The notes beneath the pieces were generated by a model that was not told the DNA's origin, ran no database searches, and saw only the letters and a program-made list of their open reading frames with translations. Shown piece by piece: positions 7,464-15,734 of a DNA stretch of 43,880 nt; the stretch's first letter is position 1; the number at the start of each line of letters is the position of its first letter. The translations under genes and the position numbers were made by a program. The DNA is from Gammaproteobacteria bacterium. GTDB lineage: Bacteria > Pseudomonadota > Gammaproteobacteria > SZUA-152. The DNA is taken from positions 70,450 through 114,329 of the forward strand of contig JAOUJW010000015.1 of assembly GCA_029882975.1 (NCBI GenBank), given 5' to 3'.

Positions 7464-8561
7464 TTAATTGCCAGCCGGTACGATGGGGGTTTCCGATTTA
7501 ACATCCGGATTTTGGGCCCGGTGGCGCAAGGCATGGTCCATCAAAGTGATAGCAAGCATTGCCTCGGCGATGGGTGTGGCACGAATTCCCACACAGGGAT
7601 CGTGACGCCCTTTCGTCACCACCTCAACAGGCTCACCGTTTCGATCCACACTGCGGCAGGGAATTCTTAAACTGGAGGTGGGCTTCATGGCAATGCTGAC
7701 CAATAGATCCTGCCCTGTGGAGATTCCCCCCAATATTCCTCCTGCATGATTACTCATAAAACCCTCTGGTGTAATTTCATCACGGTGCTGTGTGCCCCGT
7801 TGAGCAATACTGGCAAAACCTGCCCCAATCTCCACACCTTTAACGGCATTGATGCTCATCATGGCGTGAGCAATATCCGCATCCAAACGGTCGAAAATGG
7901 GTTCCCCAAGTCCGGGAATCATACCGGTGGCCACAACATTGATACGGGCGCCGATGGAATCGCCATCTTTCCTCAGCTGATCCATGTATTGCTCCATTTC
8001 TGCTACTTTATCGGCATCGGGACAGAAAAAAGCATTGGTTTCGATTTGATCCCAATCACATCGCTGAATTTTAATGGGGCCCAATTCGCTGAGATAACCT
8101 CGAATACGAATTCCGTAGCGGTTTAAAAGGTACTTTTTTGCAATCGCCCCGGCGGCTACCCGCATGGCAGTCTCGCGGGCGGAACTGCGCCCACCACCAC
8201 GGTAGTCTCGAAAACCGTATTTTTGCTGGTAGGTATAATCCGCATGCCCCGGTCGAAAACTATTCATAATATTGGAATAGTCTTTAGACTTTTGATCCGT
8301 ATTGTGAATGATCAAGGCGATGGGTGTTCCCGTTGTCTTATTTTCAAACACACCGGAGAGAATTTTCACCTCATCGGCTTCTTTCCTCTGGGTCGTATGA
8401 CGGGATTGCCCGGGTTTGCGTCGGTCCAAATCAGGCTGCAAATCGGTCTCGGATAATTCCAGCCCCGGAGGGCAACCATCCACTATACAACCAATAGCAG
8501 GGCCATGACTTTCACCAAACCCGGTGACTGTAAAAATTTTTCCAAAACTGTTTCCTGACAT
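7464..8561 (-). CDS. aroC: chorismate synthase
   Basis: 365 residues. AroC removes phosphate from 5-enolpyruvylshikimate-3-phosphate to give chorismate, the last shared step to aromatic amino acids, folates and quinones; it needs reduced FMN. Family signatures are intact: GESHGPAIG near the N-terminus, [29 protein letters not shown] in the middle (the RGGGRSSAR flavin/phosphate loop) and [18 protein letters not shown] near the C-terminus. I start at ATG 8561 ([10 protein letters not shown]), which matches other AroC proteins; a longer frame to 8675 adds 38 residues with no family likeness. It is the first gene of a four-gene minus-strand run. AroQ of the same pathway lies at 27537 in this window. 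Confidence 0.97.
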   Translation of the reverse strand: MSGNSFGKIFTVTGFGESHGPAIGCIVDGCPPGLELSETDLQPDLDRRKPGQSRHTTQRKEADEVKILSGVFENKTTGTPIALIIHNTDQKSKDYSNIMNSFRPGHADYTYQQKYGFRDYRGGGRSSARETAMRVAAGAIAKKYLLNRYGIRIRGYLSELGPIKIQRCDWDQIETNAFFCPDADKVAEMEQYMDQLRKDGDSIGARINVVATGMIPGLGEPIFDRLDADIAHAMMSINAVKGVEIGAGFASIAQRGTQHRDEITPEGFMSNHAGGILGGISTGQDLLVSIAMKPTSSLRIPCRSVDRNGEPVEVVTKGRHDPCVGIRATPIAEAMLAITLMDHALRHRAQNPDVKSETPIVPAGN

Positions 8562-8743
8562 CCCCTTATTGTAACTGTTTCCGAAGCCTGCAAAAACTTT
8601 TATTTTCAATGCCAAACAAGCCACTGGAGTACCGGGTTCACATTTTATTAACAATCCCCCAGCCAAATTCCACAATATTATTAAGTCTATAAATGCCGGT
8701 CGATATTGGCTGCCAAGCCTAAAACGATAACCCCCGGATATTG

Positions 8744-8774
8744 CCCCCTAAAAACAGCTTCACGTTTTTGGGGG
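8744..8774 (-). terminator. hairpin downstream of motB
   Basis: An 11-pair stem with one bulged base: CCCCCTAAAAAC at 8744-8755 and GTTTTTGGGGG at 8764-8774, loop of eight. It starts six bases past the motB stop. There is no U-run after it on the minus strand, so it is an mRNA 3'-end or stability hairpin rather than a classic intrinsic terminator. Confidence 0.35.
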
Positions 8775-8780
8775 ATGGCG

Positions 8781-9845
8781 CTACTGACCCAACATGCGAG
8801 GCGCAGGCAACGCCGGTTTCTCGGGTAACAAAATGGGCGCTGTACCTTGGGGCTTCTGACTCTGGTTTTGTCCGCTCTGGTTTTGTCCGCTCTGGTTTTG
8901 CCCACCTTGGTTTTGCCCACCTTGGCTTTGCCCACCCGGGTTTTGGAGGTCAGGGTTTGGGTTTACACTCTGTAATATTTCCTTCTCCGAACGACTCTCA
9001 TCCCAGTTCACATTATTTCCCTGCATGGCCATTTCGGCCTCTTTATTCATAACAATGATACTAATGCGCCGATTAACCGGATTACGAGGGTTTTCCTTAT
9101 CGAATAGCACCGTGTCCGCCAAACCGACCACCTTGGCGATTTTTTGTTTAGCCAAACCACCGCGCACCAGAGCTCGACGGGAGGCATTTGCCCGTTCAGT
9201 GGACAACTCCCAGTTGGTAAATCCCATCATGCTGCTATAAGGCGTGGCATCTGTATGGCCGGTCAAACTGATCTTATTGGGTACTTTATTAATAATCTTG
9301 GCTATTTCTTTCAGTATGACCTCGGTATAGTCTTTGAGATGGGAACTGCCCATGTCAAACATGGTACGGTTTTCCTTGTCTACAATCTGGATCCGCAGAC
9401 CTTCGGGTGTAATATCCAACAATAGCTGATCCTTGAAAGGTTTAAGTGCCTGACTGGCTTGGATCGCAGCTTCCAAATCCATTTTCAGAACCTCCAGGCG
9501 ACGTTTATCCATTTGTTGATCCCGTTCCACCAGTTTTTCCACAACTTTTTCTTCGCGTCGCTCCTGCTGTTCGGAGTCCGCTTGCTTCATATTATTGTCG
9601 GTCTTTCCCAACTGGATCATGCTGTTACTGGCGCCACCCGGGCCTCGTACCGCGCTGGGATTTTCGAAATAATCAGAAATAGCCGCTCTTTGTTCCGGTG
9701 TAGTGGAGCCCATTAACCACATGAGCAGAAAAAACGCCATCATCGCCGTTACAAAGTCGGCAAATGCCACTTTCCAGGCGCCGCCATGATGACCGTGGCC
9801 ACCCTTTATGATTTTCTTGATGATAATCGGTTGAGCTGAATCCAC
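8781..9845 (-). CDS. motB: flagellar motor stator protein MotB
   Basis: 354 residues from GTG 9845, with AAAGGA eight bases upstream. One membrane helix (about 25-47) carries the stator ion-binding aspartate, D30, in AFADFVTAMMAFFLLMWLMG. Residues about 150-270 are an OmpA-like peptidoglycan-binding domain (LTGHTDATPY, NWELSTERANASRR, NRRISIIV). MotB joins MotA as the proton-driven torque generator and is anchored to the cell wall. The tail, from about residue 300, is a Gly/Gln repeat: five units of (G/S)GQ(N/S)Q, encoded by a 15-base tandem repeat, then a Pro/Leu-rich end. The repeat makes the tail longer than in most MotB proteins. It follows motA by 69 bases. Confidence 0.95.
   Translation of the reverse strand: MDSAQPIIIKKIIKGGHGHHGGAWKVAFADFVTAMMAFFLLMWLMGSTTPEQRAAISDYFENPSAVRGPGGASNSMIQLGKTDNNMKQADSEQQERREEKVVEKLVERDQQMDKRRLEVLKMDLEAAIQASQALKPFKDQLLLDITPEGLRIQIVDKENRTMFDMGSSHLKDYTEVILKEIAKIINKVPNKISLTGHTDATPYSSMMGFTNWELSTERANASRRALVRGGLAKQKIAKVVGLADTVLFDKENPRNPVNRRISIIVMNKEAEMAMQGNNVNWDESRSEKEILQSVNPNPDLQNPGGQSQGGQNQGGQNQSGQNQSGQNQSQKPQGTAPILLPEKPALPAPRMLGQ
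8861..8935 (-). repeat. 15-base tandem repeat, five copies, in the motB tail
   Basis: Five consecutive 15-base units on the plus strand: TCTGGTTTTGTCCGC twice (8861-8890), TCTGGTTTTGCCCAC (8891-8905), CTTGGTTTTGCCCAC (8906-8920), CTTGGCTTTGCCCAC (8921-8935), then a partial unit. They encode GGQSQ/GGQNQ/SGQNQ pentapeptides. Unit length is a multiple of three, so copy-number change would keep the frame. Confidence 0.85.
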
Positions 9846-9914
9846 TACCCCAGTCCTTTACATTGCTTCTCTAAGCTTCTCTAATAACATCTGTACCAGC
9901 CCCTATCCGTAGGC

Positions 9915-10766
9915 TTATTTTTTCTTAATGTGGTTTTCCAACTCGATAAAACTGGGCCGCTCGGAGGAATACAGCGATTTGCGCCCAAACTCAACCGCAA
10001 TTTGTGGCGCATAACCATTCAAAGTGGCCATTAGACACACTTTGATGCACTCAAAAAACTTGGCCTCTTCATCTGCTATATGTTCCAGCGAATTTGCCAT
10101 TGGCCCCACAAAACCGTAAGCGAATAAGATCCCCAGAAACGTTCCCACCAATGCCGCCGCCACATGATGCCCCAGTATCTCCGGTGGACCACCGATAGCC
10201 GCCATGGTGATTACAATCCCCAATACCGCGGCAACAATCCCAAAGCCCGGTAACCCGTCCGAGACTTTAGTTAAGGCCGAATGCGCCAGTGCAGCCTCAT
10301 GATGGTGGGTCTCCAGCTCGATATCCATGAGGTTTTCCAATTCAAAGGGGTTCATATTCCCCCCCACCATGAGGCGCAGATAATCGGTAATAAAATCCAT
10401 TACATGATGGTCCGCGGCAATCTGCGGGTATTTCTTAAAAATAGGACTCTGTTTGGGCTCCTCTATATCCGCTTCCAGAGCCATCAAACCGTCTTTGCGC
10501 GATTTGGAAAAAATGTCAAACATCAAGCCCAATAAATCCAAATAGGCCTTTTTGTTGTACTTCGATCCCTTCAATAGCGACGGGATGGAACCAAAAACCG
10601 TCTTAATAACTTTCCCGGGATTGGCGATGATAAACGCTCCAAATGCAGCGCCACAGATGATCAAGATCTCATAGGGCTGCCATAAAGCCATGGGTTCGCC
10701 GTGCGAGAGGACAAATCCGCCCATCACACAAGCCACCACGACAATACAACCAAAAATTAATTTCAT
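9915..10766 (-). CDS. motA: flagellar motor stator protein MotA
   Basis: 283 residues, the usual length for long-type (E. coli-like) MotA. Four membrane segments are visible: two near the N-terminus (LIFGCIVVVACVMGGFVLS, EILIICGAAFGAFII) and two after the large cytoplasmic domain (GFGIVAAVLGIVITM, VGTFLGILFAYGFVGP). The cytoplasmic part carries the charged stretch (RKDGLMALEADIEEP, ADEEAKFFECIKV) that contacts the rotor protein FliG. It pairs with MotB, directly downstream. ATG 10766 follows an AGGGA-containing leader of about 40 bases and a FliA-type promoter. Confidence 0.96.
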   Translation of the reverse strand: MKLIFGCIVVVACVMGGFVLSHGEPMALWQPYEILIICGAAFGAFIIANPGKVIKTVFGSIPSLLKGSKYNKKAYLDLLGLMFDIFSKSRKDGLMALEADIEEPKQSPIFKKYPQIAADHHVMDFITDYLRLMVGGNMNPFELENLMDIELETHHHEAALAHSALTKVSDGLPGFGIVAAVLGIVITMAAIGGPPEILGHHVAAALVGTFLGILFAYGFVGPMANSLEHIADEEAKFFECIKVCLMATLNGYAPQIAVEFGRKSLYSSERPSFIELENHIKKK

Positions 10767-10812
10767 CGGTCCCTGCCTGTTCTCGGTGTTTGGTTTACGT
10801 AATGTAAGTCAA

Positions 10813-10839
10813 CTATCGGCCCCCGAACCTGCGTTTGAA
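10813..10839 (-). promoter_or_regulatory. FliA (sigma-28) type promoter before motA
   Basis: On the minus strand: TTCAAACG, 11 bases, then GCCGATAG. The -10 matches seven of eight bases of the GCCGATAA consensus; the -35 keeps only the TCAA core. The predicted start is near 10805, giving a leader of about 40 bases to the motA ATG. A second GCCGATA faces the other way at 10840-10846, making an inverted pair with no gene to drive on that side. Confidence 0.5.
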
Positions 10840-11007
10840 GCCGATACACAAACATTTAACATAATGATTAATCTTATTTAACAAACACTTACAGAGACAC
10901 CCTCAGACCATCACCCAATCCTTTTTGCGTCTCCAACTTGGCCCCAACCACCCCGCCTTAGAGTTGCACCTAGGGCCAATCTAGTTTAATCTTGCGCGTT
11001 CTCAAAT

Positions 11008-11098
11008 GGAGAGATGTCCGAGCGGTTGAAGGAGCACGCCTGGAAAGTGTGTATACGTTAATAGCGTATCGAGGGTTCGAATCCCTCTCTCTCCGCCA
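11008..11098 (+). tRNA. tRNA-Ser (anticodon GGA)
   Basis: 91 bases including an encoded CCA. Acceptor GGAGAGA (11008-11014) pairs with TCTCTCC (11088-11094). The anticodon stem CACGC/GTGTG encloses loop CTGGAAA with anticodon GGA at 11042-11044, which reads UCC and UCU. A long variable arm (ATACG/CGTAT) marks a class II tRNA, and the T arm is GAGGG-TTCGAAT-CCCTC. Gene order tRNA-Ser, ffs, dnaX is known from other gammaproteobacteria. Confidence 0.96.
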
Positions 11099-11150
11099 AA
11101 CATCCATAAAAAAAGGCCCCTGATGGGCCTTTTTTTATGGATGTTTGGCG
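11094..11150 (+). terminator. very long intrinsic terminator fused to the tRNA-Ser 3' end
   Basis: A perfect inverted repeat with 26-base arms (11094-11119 and 11125-11150) and a five-base loop CTGAT. The inner part is a standard terminator, A7-GGCCC / GGGCC-T7. The outer arm begins in the last acceptor base and includes the discriminator and CCA of the tRNA, so the downstream copy repeats the tRNA end as its complement. It should stop tRNA transcription after the T-run at 11130-11136. Confidence 0.9.
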
Positions 11151-11221
11151 CAAAGAGCTTGGTTCGAATACTCCGGCCCAACAAACTGTCGCAGCAGTTT
11201 GGCCGGTGGCGTAGCCCTCAC

Positions 11222-11250
11222 ATGACATTCCCTAAACTTTAGGCTATCCT
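11222..11250 (+). promoter_or_regulatory. probable sigma-70 promoter for 4.5S RNA
   Basis: ATGACA (11222-11227, five of six to TTGACA), 17-base spacer, TATCCT (11245-11250, four of six). The start would be near 11257, about 60 bases before the mature 4.5S RNA, so a 5' leader would be trimmed. No other candidate of this quality was seen between the tRNA terminator and ffs. Confidence 0.4.
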
Positions 11251-11319
11251 TAGCCCCCCGCAAGCAATCGGCCAAGCCATGCTTGCCTCTTGTGATGAAA
11301 TGGTGACAAGACAGTTTAT

Positions 11320-11431
11320 GGTGACTTGCTCCGGTCCCTTCGCAACGATAAGCTGTGAACCCCGTCAGGCCCGGAAGGGAGCAGCGGCAGCAGTGGACTT
11401 GTGTGCCGGGGTGTGGCTGGAGCGAGTCGCC
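11320..11431 (+). ncRNA. ffs: signal recognition particle 4.5S RNA
   Basis: About 112 bases. The ends pair over 13 positions (GGTGACTTGCTCC with GGAGCGAGTCGCC, with G-U pairs). The apical part carries the SRP domain IV core: GTCAGGCCCGGAAGGGAGCAGC holds the GGAA tetraloop, the asymmetric AGCAGC side and the matching CAGG side. It binds Ffh and guides nascent membrane proteins to FtsY. A T-rich stretch (11437-11442) follows. It lies 99 bases before dnaX. Confidence 0.95.
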
Positions 11432-11530
11432 GCCCAATTTTTAAACCATCCAATTTCTTCCCTGCCCCGGGGTGAATCCCAGGACAAAAGCGGCTATGAT
11501 TGAACGCTGGCATTTATCATGGGATGGGCA

Positions 11531-13222
11531 ATGAGTTATCAGGTTCTAGCAAGAAAATGGCGCCCTGGCAGCTTTAAAGAGCTGGTGGGCCAGGAACATG
11601 TACAACGGGCATTAATCAATGCCTTAGATAACAACCGCATCCACCACGCCTTTTTATTTACCGGCACTCGCGGTGTGGGCAAAACCACCATCGCCAGAAT
11701 TTTTGCCAAATCCCTAAATTGTGAGTCCGGTGTCAGTTCCCAGCCCTGCGGCCAGTGCAGCACCTGTACGGAAATCAGCGAGGGCCGTTTTGTTGATTTA
11801 ATAGAAGTGGACGCAGCCTCACGTACCAAAGTCGAGGACACCAGAGAACTGCTGGAGAACGTACAATACGCACCCACACGCGGTCGCTATAAAGTCTACC
11901 TCATTGACGAAGTCCACATGCTGTCCACCCACAGCTTCAATGCCTTGTTAAAAACCCTGGAGGAACCGCCTCCCCATGTTAAATTCCTGCTGGCTACCAC
12001 AGACCCGCAAAAATTACCGGTTACAATCCTTTCCCGTTGCCTGCAGTTCAACCTAAAACGACTTCCCGCGACGGATATAAAGAATTATCTGCAAAGCCTG
12101 TTACAGCAGGAAAATATCCCATGCGACAGCGACGGCCTCTCCCAAATCGCACGTGCTGCCGATGGCAGTATGCGCGACGCCTTAAGCTTACTGGATCAAG
12201 CCATCGCCTTTGGCGGCGGCAAGGTACACAGCGATGAAGTCCAGTCTATGTTGGGCAGCATAGATAACCACCATGTTATGGAATTGCTGCAATTATTACA
12301 CAGTGGCAACGGTAACGAGCTGATGCGAAAAACGGCGGAAATTGCTCAGGCCTCGCCTAATTATTCCTCTTTACTGGCAGATTTATTAACCGCATTAGAG
12401 CACATTGCGATTAAACAATTGGCACCGGAAGTAGATGTGGACAGTATCGAACCGCAAGCCATACTAGGACTGGCTCAAAGCCTATCCAAAGAAGATGTTC
12501 AACTCTACTATCAAATCGCGTTAAACGGGCGTCGCGACCTGCCCATTGCCCCCGATAGTAAAGGCGCATTTGATATGATTATGCTACGAATGTTGGCTTT
12601 TAAACCCTACGACAACAGTCGGCAAACTTATAACAGCACTACCGCCGGTCGCATTGAAAATACTACCGGCAAGAACGTCAACCGAACAGAATCGGTACGC
12701 CAATCCATACGCCCGAAACCGACCGCAACACCAAACCGGGTAGCCGATGAGCCTGTCTCAAGCGCTGCGCCCACCGTAAACACCAAATCGCAGGCCCATG
12801 CAGGCAGCATCAAACCGCTCAGGGAAAACAACGACACGGACCCGGTGTCAGGCAAAGAAATGCGCTGGGAACAATTCGTCAGCTCTTTGGCACTCAATGG
12901 TTTAATACAACAACTGGCAATGCACAGCGGACTCGTAGAGGAAGACGATCACACCATTCAGTTGATTCTGGCAGATTCTCATCAACATTTGTTCAGTAGT
13001 GCAAGGTTGAAAACCCTGCAAGATGCGGTTCAAAACCAGCGCCCGGGAATACAGATAAACATGAGCATTGGCCCTCATAAACACAACACACCGGCGATGA
13101 TTCAGGAGCAAAGAGCCGCTCAGCGTCAGCAACATGCGGAAAATGAAATCCAAAACGATGCGACGGTTCAATCGTTAATGGATGTATTTGATGCGAAAAC
13201 CGATTCAATAAATCCGGTCTAG
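11531..13222 (+). CDS. dnaX: DNA polymerase III subunit tau/gamma
   Basis: 563 residues from ATG 11531 ([12 protein letters not shown], the family's usual start); an in-frame ATG four codons upstream at 11519 is likely part of the ribosome-site region (GGGATGGG). DnaX is the clamp-loader ATPase that also couples the two polymerase cores and the DnaB helicase. Seen: Walker A GTRGVGKT (45-52), zinc Cys 64/73/76/79, Walker B VYLIDEVH (122-129), sensor SRC (168-170). Residues about 370-440 are a disordered linker and the C-terminal domain follows. The E. coli A-AAA-AAG slippery site for making gamma is not found, so tau may be the only product or another mechanism is used. First gene of dnaX-ybaB-recR. 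Confidence 0.97.
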   Translation: MSYQVLARKWRPGSFKELVGQEHVQRALINALDNNRIHHAFLFTGTRGVGKTTIARIFAKSLNCESGVSSQPCGQCSTCTEISEGRFVDLIEVDAASRTKVEDTRELLENVQYAPTRGRYKVYLIDEVHMLSTHSFNALLKTLEEPPPHVKFLLATTDPQKLPVTILSRCLQFNLKRLPATDIKNYLQSLLQQENIPCDSDGLSQIARAADGSMRDALSLLDQAIAFGGGKVHSDEVQSMLGSIDNHHVMELLQLLHSGNGNELMRKTAEIAQASPNYSSLLADLLTALEHIAIKQLAPEVDVDSIEPQAILGLAQSLSKEDVQLYYQIALNGRRDLPIAPDSKGAFDMIMLRMLAFKPYDNSRQTYNSTTAGRIENTTGKNVNRTESVRQSIRPKPTATPNRVADEPVSSAAPTVNTKSQAHAGSIKPLRENNDTDPVSGKEMRWEQFVSSLALNGLIQQLAMHSGLVEEDDHTIQLILADSHQHLFSSARLKTLQDAVQNQRPGIQINMSIGPHKHNTPAMIQEQRAAQRQQHAENEIQNDATVQSLMDVFDAKTDSINPV

Positions 13223-13305
13223 GCATCGCTCAAAAACCGCACTTCGAGGAAATTTGCGGTATAATCGGCAACAGCAACTTTCGAACAAGCAACGAGGATT
13301 CACAC

Positions 13306-13626
13306 ATGAAAGGTGGTCTTGGAAATCTCATGAAACAAGCTCAGCAGATGCAGAAAGCACAGCAAAAGCTGCAGGAAGAGCTTGCCAACAAAGAGGTGAC
13401 GGGCACAGCCGGCGGCGGCCTGGTCTCTGTGGTTATGAACGGCAGACACGACGTCAAGCGGGTCAACATCGATGACAGTGTTATGGACGACAAGGAAATG
13501 CTCGAAGACCTGATTGCCGCAGCGGTTAATGATGCGGTTCGAACGATAGAAAAACAGTCTCAGGAAGCCATTTCCAGTATGCTCGGTGGTATTAACTTAC
13601 CTCCCGGATTCAAAATGCCGTTCTAA
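13306..13626 (+). CDS. ybaB: YbaB/EbfC nucleoid-associated protein
   Basis: 106 residues, the usual length. It has the typical N-terminal helix rich in Gln, Met and Lys ([21 protein letters not shown]), the central sheet with [15 protein letters not shown], and the C-terminal [17 protein letters not shown]. It forms DNA-binding dimers and is found between dnaX and recR in most proteobacteria, as here. GAGGA seven bases before the ATG supports the start. The gap to recR is 24 bases, so co-transcription is very likely. Confidence 0.95.
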   Translation: MKGGLGNLMKQAQQMQKAQQKLQEELANKEVTGTAGGGLVSVVMNGRHDVKRVNIDDSVMDDKEMLEDLIAAAVNDAVRTIEKQSQEAISSMLGGINLPPGFKMPF

Positions 13627-13650
13627 CGTATTACACACCCGGACTCAACG

Positions 13651-14247
13651 GTGGACTCCAGTCCCTTATTACAAAAACTTATTAATGACCTGCGCTGCCT
13701 ACCCGGCGTAGGTCCTAAATCCGCGCAGAGAATGGCGTTCCATTTACTGGAGCACGACAAACAAGGCGCCATCGGCCTGGCGGAAAGCCTTATCAAGGCC
13801 ATGGAAAACATAGGCCATTGCAGCCGTTGTCGCACTTTCAGCGAACACAATATCTGCACCATTTGTCAAAGCCCTAAACGCGACAATCAACTGTTATGTA
13901 TTGTGGAATCGCCTGCCGATGTACGGGCACTGGAACAAGCTACCGATTATAAAGGCCTGTATTTTGTCTTAATGGGCCATTTATCCCCCATAGACGGAGT
14001 AGGACCGGAACAAATCGGCATCCCCCAATTACGACAAAAACTTCAAGATGAACCAATACGTGAAGTCATTTTGGCCACAAACCCCACAGTGGAGGGAGAA
14101 ACCACTGCCCACTACATCAGTGAACTGGTACGCAGTTTCAACATTGTGCCCACCCGAATTGCCCATGGCGTTCCAGTTGGTGGCGAGTTGGAATACGTTG
14201 ACATTAATACTCTATCGCACGCTTTTCAGGGCCGCCGCGAAGTCTAG
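13651..14247 (+). CDS. recR: recombination mediator RecR
   Basis: 198 residues, normal length, from GTG 13651. RecR with RecO loads RecA on SSB-coated single strands in gap repair. Domains in order: helix-hairpin-helix ([20 protein letters not shown]), Cys4 zinc finger ([16 protein letters not shown], about 56-71), Toprim ([13 protein letters not shown]...[17 protein letters not shown]), and a C-terminal Walker-B-like strand ([16 protein letters not shown]). The GTG has only a weak purine site, consistent with coupling to ybaB. Confidence 0.96.
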   Translation: MDSSPLLQKLINDLRCLPGVGPKSAQRMAFHLLEHDKQGAIGLAESLIKAMENIGHCSRCRTFSEHNICTICQSPKRDNQLLCIVESPADVRALEQATDYKGLYFVLMGHLSPIDGVGPEQIGIPQLRQKLQDEPIREVILATNPTVEGETTAHYISELVRSFNIVPTRIAHGVPVGGELEYVDINTLSHAFQGRREV

Positions 14248-14332
14248 CTTTTAAACAATTGAGTTTTAAGTAATTTATTTCAGTTCCAAGAAAAAAATTT
14301 TCGATTCTCCCACATTCCGCACATCAGGCTAC

Positions 14333-14360
14333 TAAAGATTTATCCTTTATTTGCCGAAGG
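14333..14360 (+). promoter_or_regulatory. FliA-type promoter candidate before fliA
   Basis: TAAAGATT (14333-14340), 12 bases, GCCGAAGG (14353-14360). The -35 matches seven of eight bases of TAAAGTTT; the -10 keeps the GCCGA core only, and the spacer is one base longer than ideal. Start would be near 14368, 44 bases before the fliA ATG. It would let FliA drive its own gene. Confidence 0.4.
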
Positions 14361-14411
14361 TCTCTACTGATTCCATTGTTTCAACTGCTGTGACGGAGTA
14401 GGCCGGGCTTC

Positions 14412-15128
14412 ATGTACGATAATCTAAAAGTAGGATCCCACGACGAACTGGTTACCCGCTATGCATCCCTGGTTAAGCGCATAGCCTACCATCTTAAAGC
14501 ACGGCTACCGGCCACGGTTGTCATCGATGACCTGTTGCAGGCGGGGATGATCGGTTTGATTGAAGCCTCGCGAAAATATGATGCGGGACAAGGTGCCAGT
14601 TTTGAGACTTATGCGGGCATACGCATCCGCGGCGCTATGTTGGATGAATTACGACGTAACGATTGGGCTCCCAAATCGGTACATCGCAAAGTCAGAGACA
14701 TTACTGAAGCCATGCGTGCCATTGAAAATCGAGAAGGCCGCGATGCCCGTGTAGACGAAGTGATTGAACTACTGAATATATCCAAAGACGAATACTATAA
14801 AACCCTACAAACCATATCCAATCACCGTGTAGTAAGCTGGGAGGATCTAGGCGTTGATGAGGAAGCCATCAAACACAGTTTAGTAGAACATAACCCCGGC
14901 TTACAGGACGATTTGGAACGGCAACGATTGCAAGGAAAACTGGCAGAAGCCATTGCATCGCTACCGGAACGGGAAAAAATGATTGTTTCTTTATATTATG
15001 ACTCGGAGCTGAATCTGCGTGAAATTGGCTCTGTCTTAAGCGTAAGCGAATCCCGGATCAGCCAACTACTTAGCCAGGCCCACATCCGCTTGCGGGCCCG
15101 AATGCAGGACTGGGTTAAAAACAGTTAA
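14412..15128 (+). CDS. fliA: flagellar sigma factor FliA (sigma-28)
   Basis: 238 residues against 239 for E. coli FliA. Region 2: LVKRIAYHLKARLPATVVIDDLLQAGMIGL and FETYAGIRIRGAMLDELRRNDW, the FliA/WhiG hallmark. Region 3: RDITEAMRAIENREGRDARVDEV. Region 4: LPEREKMIVSLYYDSELNLREIGSVLSVSESRISQL, a helix-turn-helix for the -35. It directs RNA polymerase to late flagellar and chemotaxis promoters. Its place is unusual: recR is upstream and a yqiB-type gene downstream, not flhF/fleN and cheY as in many gammaproteobacteria. The ATG follows GGAGTAGG. A second, cluster-encoded FliA elsewhere in the genome cannot be excluded. Confidence 0.93.
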   Translation: MYDNLKVGSHDELVTRYASLVKRIAYHLKARLPATVVIDDLLQAGMIGLIEASRKYDAGQGASFETYAGIRIRGAMLDELRRNDWAPKSVHRKVRDITEAMRAIENREGRDARVDEVIELLNISKDEYYKTLQTISNHRVVSWEDLGVDEEAIKHSLVEHNPGLQDDLERQRLQGKLAEAIASLPEREKMIVSLYYDSELNLREIGSVLSVSESRISQLLSQAHIRLRARMQDWVKNS

Positions 15129-15180
15129 GCAAAACGCAGCGTTTGATGGTAAATTTACTGTCATGTCCGGTATTTTAACA

Positions 15181-15621
15181 ATGAAACCAAAGAATTTGCG
15201 CAAAAATCTCACTCGTGTGCATGAGTCCAACTACAGTAAACTGTTGTTGGTAATACCTCTTATTGCCCGTATCAAACAAGATGTGCGCATCAATTCAAAC
15301 CAGGATCATTGTGTAGAAATAGGCATACTGGAACGTACTAAATACACATCTTTGCTGAGTATTAGAATTAAACACCAATTCCTATCCGACTGGATACCTG
15401 ACCTGTCCATGACTATACGCAGCTACCATGACGCCCAAGTCGCCGAGGTTCTCAGTTTTCAGCAACACCAACGTTTTCGCAGCCGCTACACCTACCCCAA
15501 TGAAAAAATGTTCCAAAGTGATGAAAAACAGCAAGTGAACATTTTTTTGCATGAATGGCTCAACCATTGCGTGGCCTCACACCTGATTTTCAACGGAAAA
15601 ATTGAACCCATCGACGCTTAA
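15181..15621 (+). CDS. yqiB: YqiB/DUF1249 family protein
   Basis: 146 residues from ATG 15181, which gives the same N-terminal length as E. coli YqiB; an in-frame ATG at 15163 would add six residues, and neither has a clear Shine-Dalgarno. The family core is clear: ESNYSKLLLVIP, ERTKYTSLLSIRI, DLSMTIRSYHDAQVAEV, FRSRYTYPNEKMFQSDEKQQVNIFLHEWLNHC. YqiB is soluble and usually sits beside nudF and cpdA; its own biochemical role is not established. Here it follows fliA by 52 bases and precedes the Sel1-repeat gene. Confidence 0.9.
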   Translation: MKPKNLRKNLTRVHESNYSKLLLVIPLIARIKQDVRINSNQDHCVEIGILERTKYTSLLSIRIKHQFLSDWIPDLSMTIRSYHDAQVAEVLSFQQHQRFRSRYTYPNEKMFQSDEKQQVNIFLHEWLNHCVASHLIFNGKIEPIDA

Positions 15622-15669
15622 TCCATCGTTTACAACATCGATAAATACAACTACAAGCACTATAAGTTG

Positions 15670-15696
15670 TTAAGTTTCTGTCACAATTTTCGATAA
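15670..15696 (+). promoter_or_regulatory. FliA (sigma-28) type promoter before the Sel1-repeat gene
   Basis: TTAAGTTT (15670-15677), exactly 11 bases, TTCGATAA (15689-15696). Against TAAAGTTT-N11-GCCGATAA this is seven of eight and six of eight with ideal spacing, the best two-box match in the window. Predicted start near 15704, 31 bases before the ATG at 15735. Confidence 0.55.
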
Positions 15697-15734
15697 CCTT
15701 GATATGGCACTGTTGTTGTAGCCTGGTTAGTCAC

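Noticed and set aside
8861-8935. Short regular repeats that could suggest a CRISPR or intergenic repeat
   Set aside because: Units are 15 bases, contiguous without spacers, and in frame within motB.
11531-13222. Programmed frameshift in dnaX for a gamma product
   Set aside because: No A-AAA-AAG heptamer was found in the gene, so no claim can be made.
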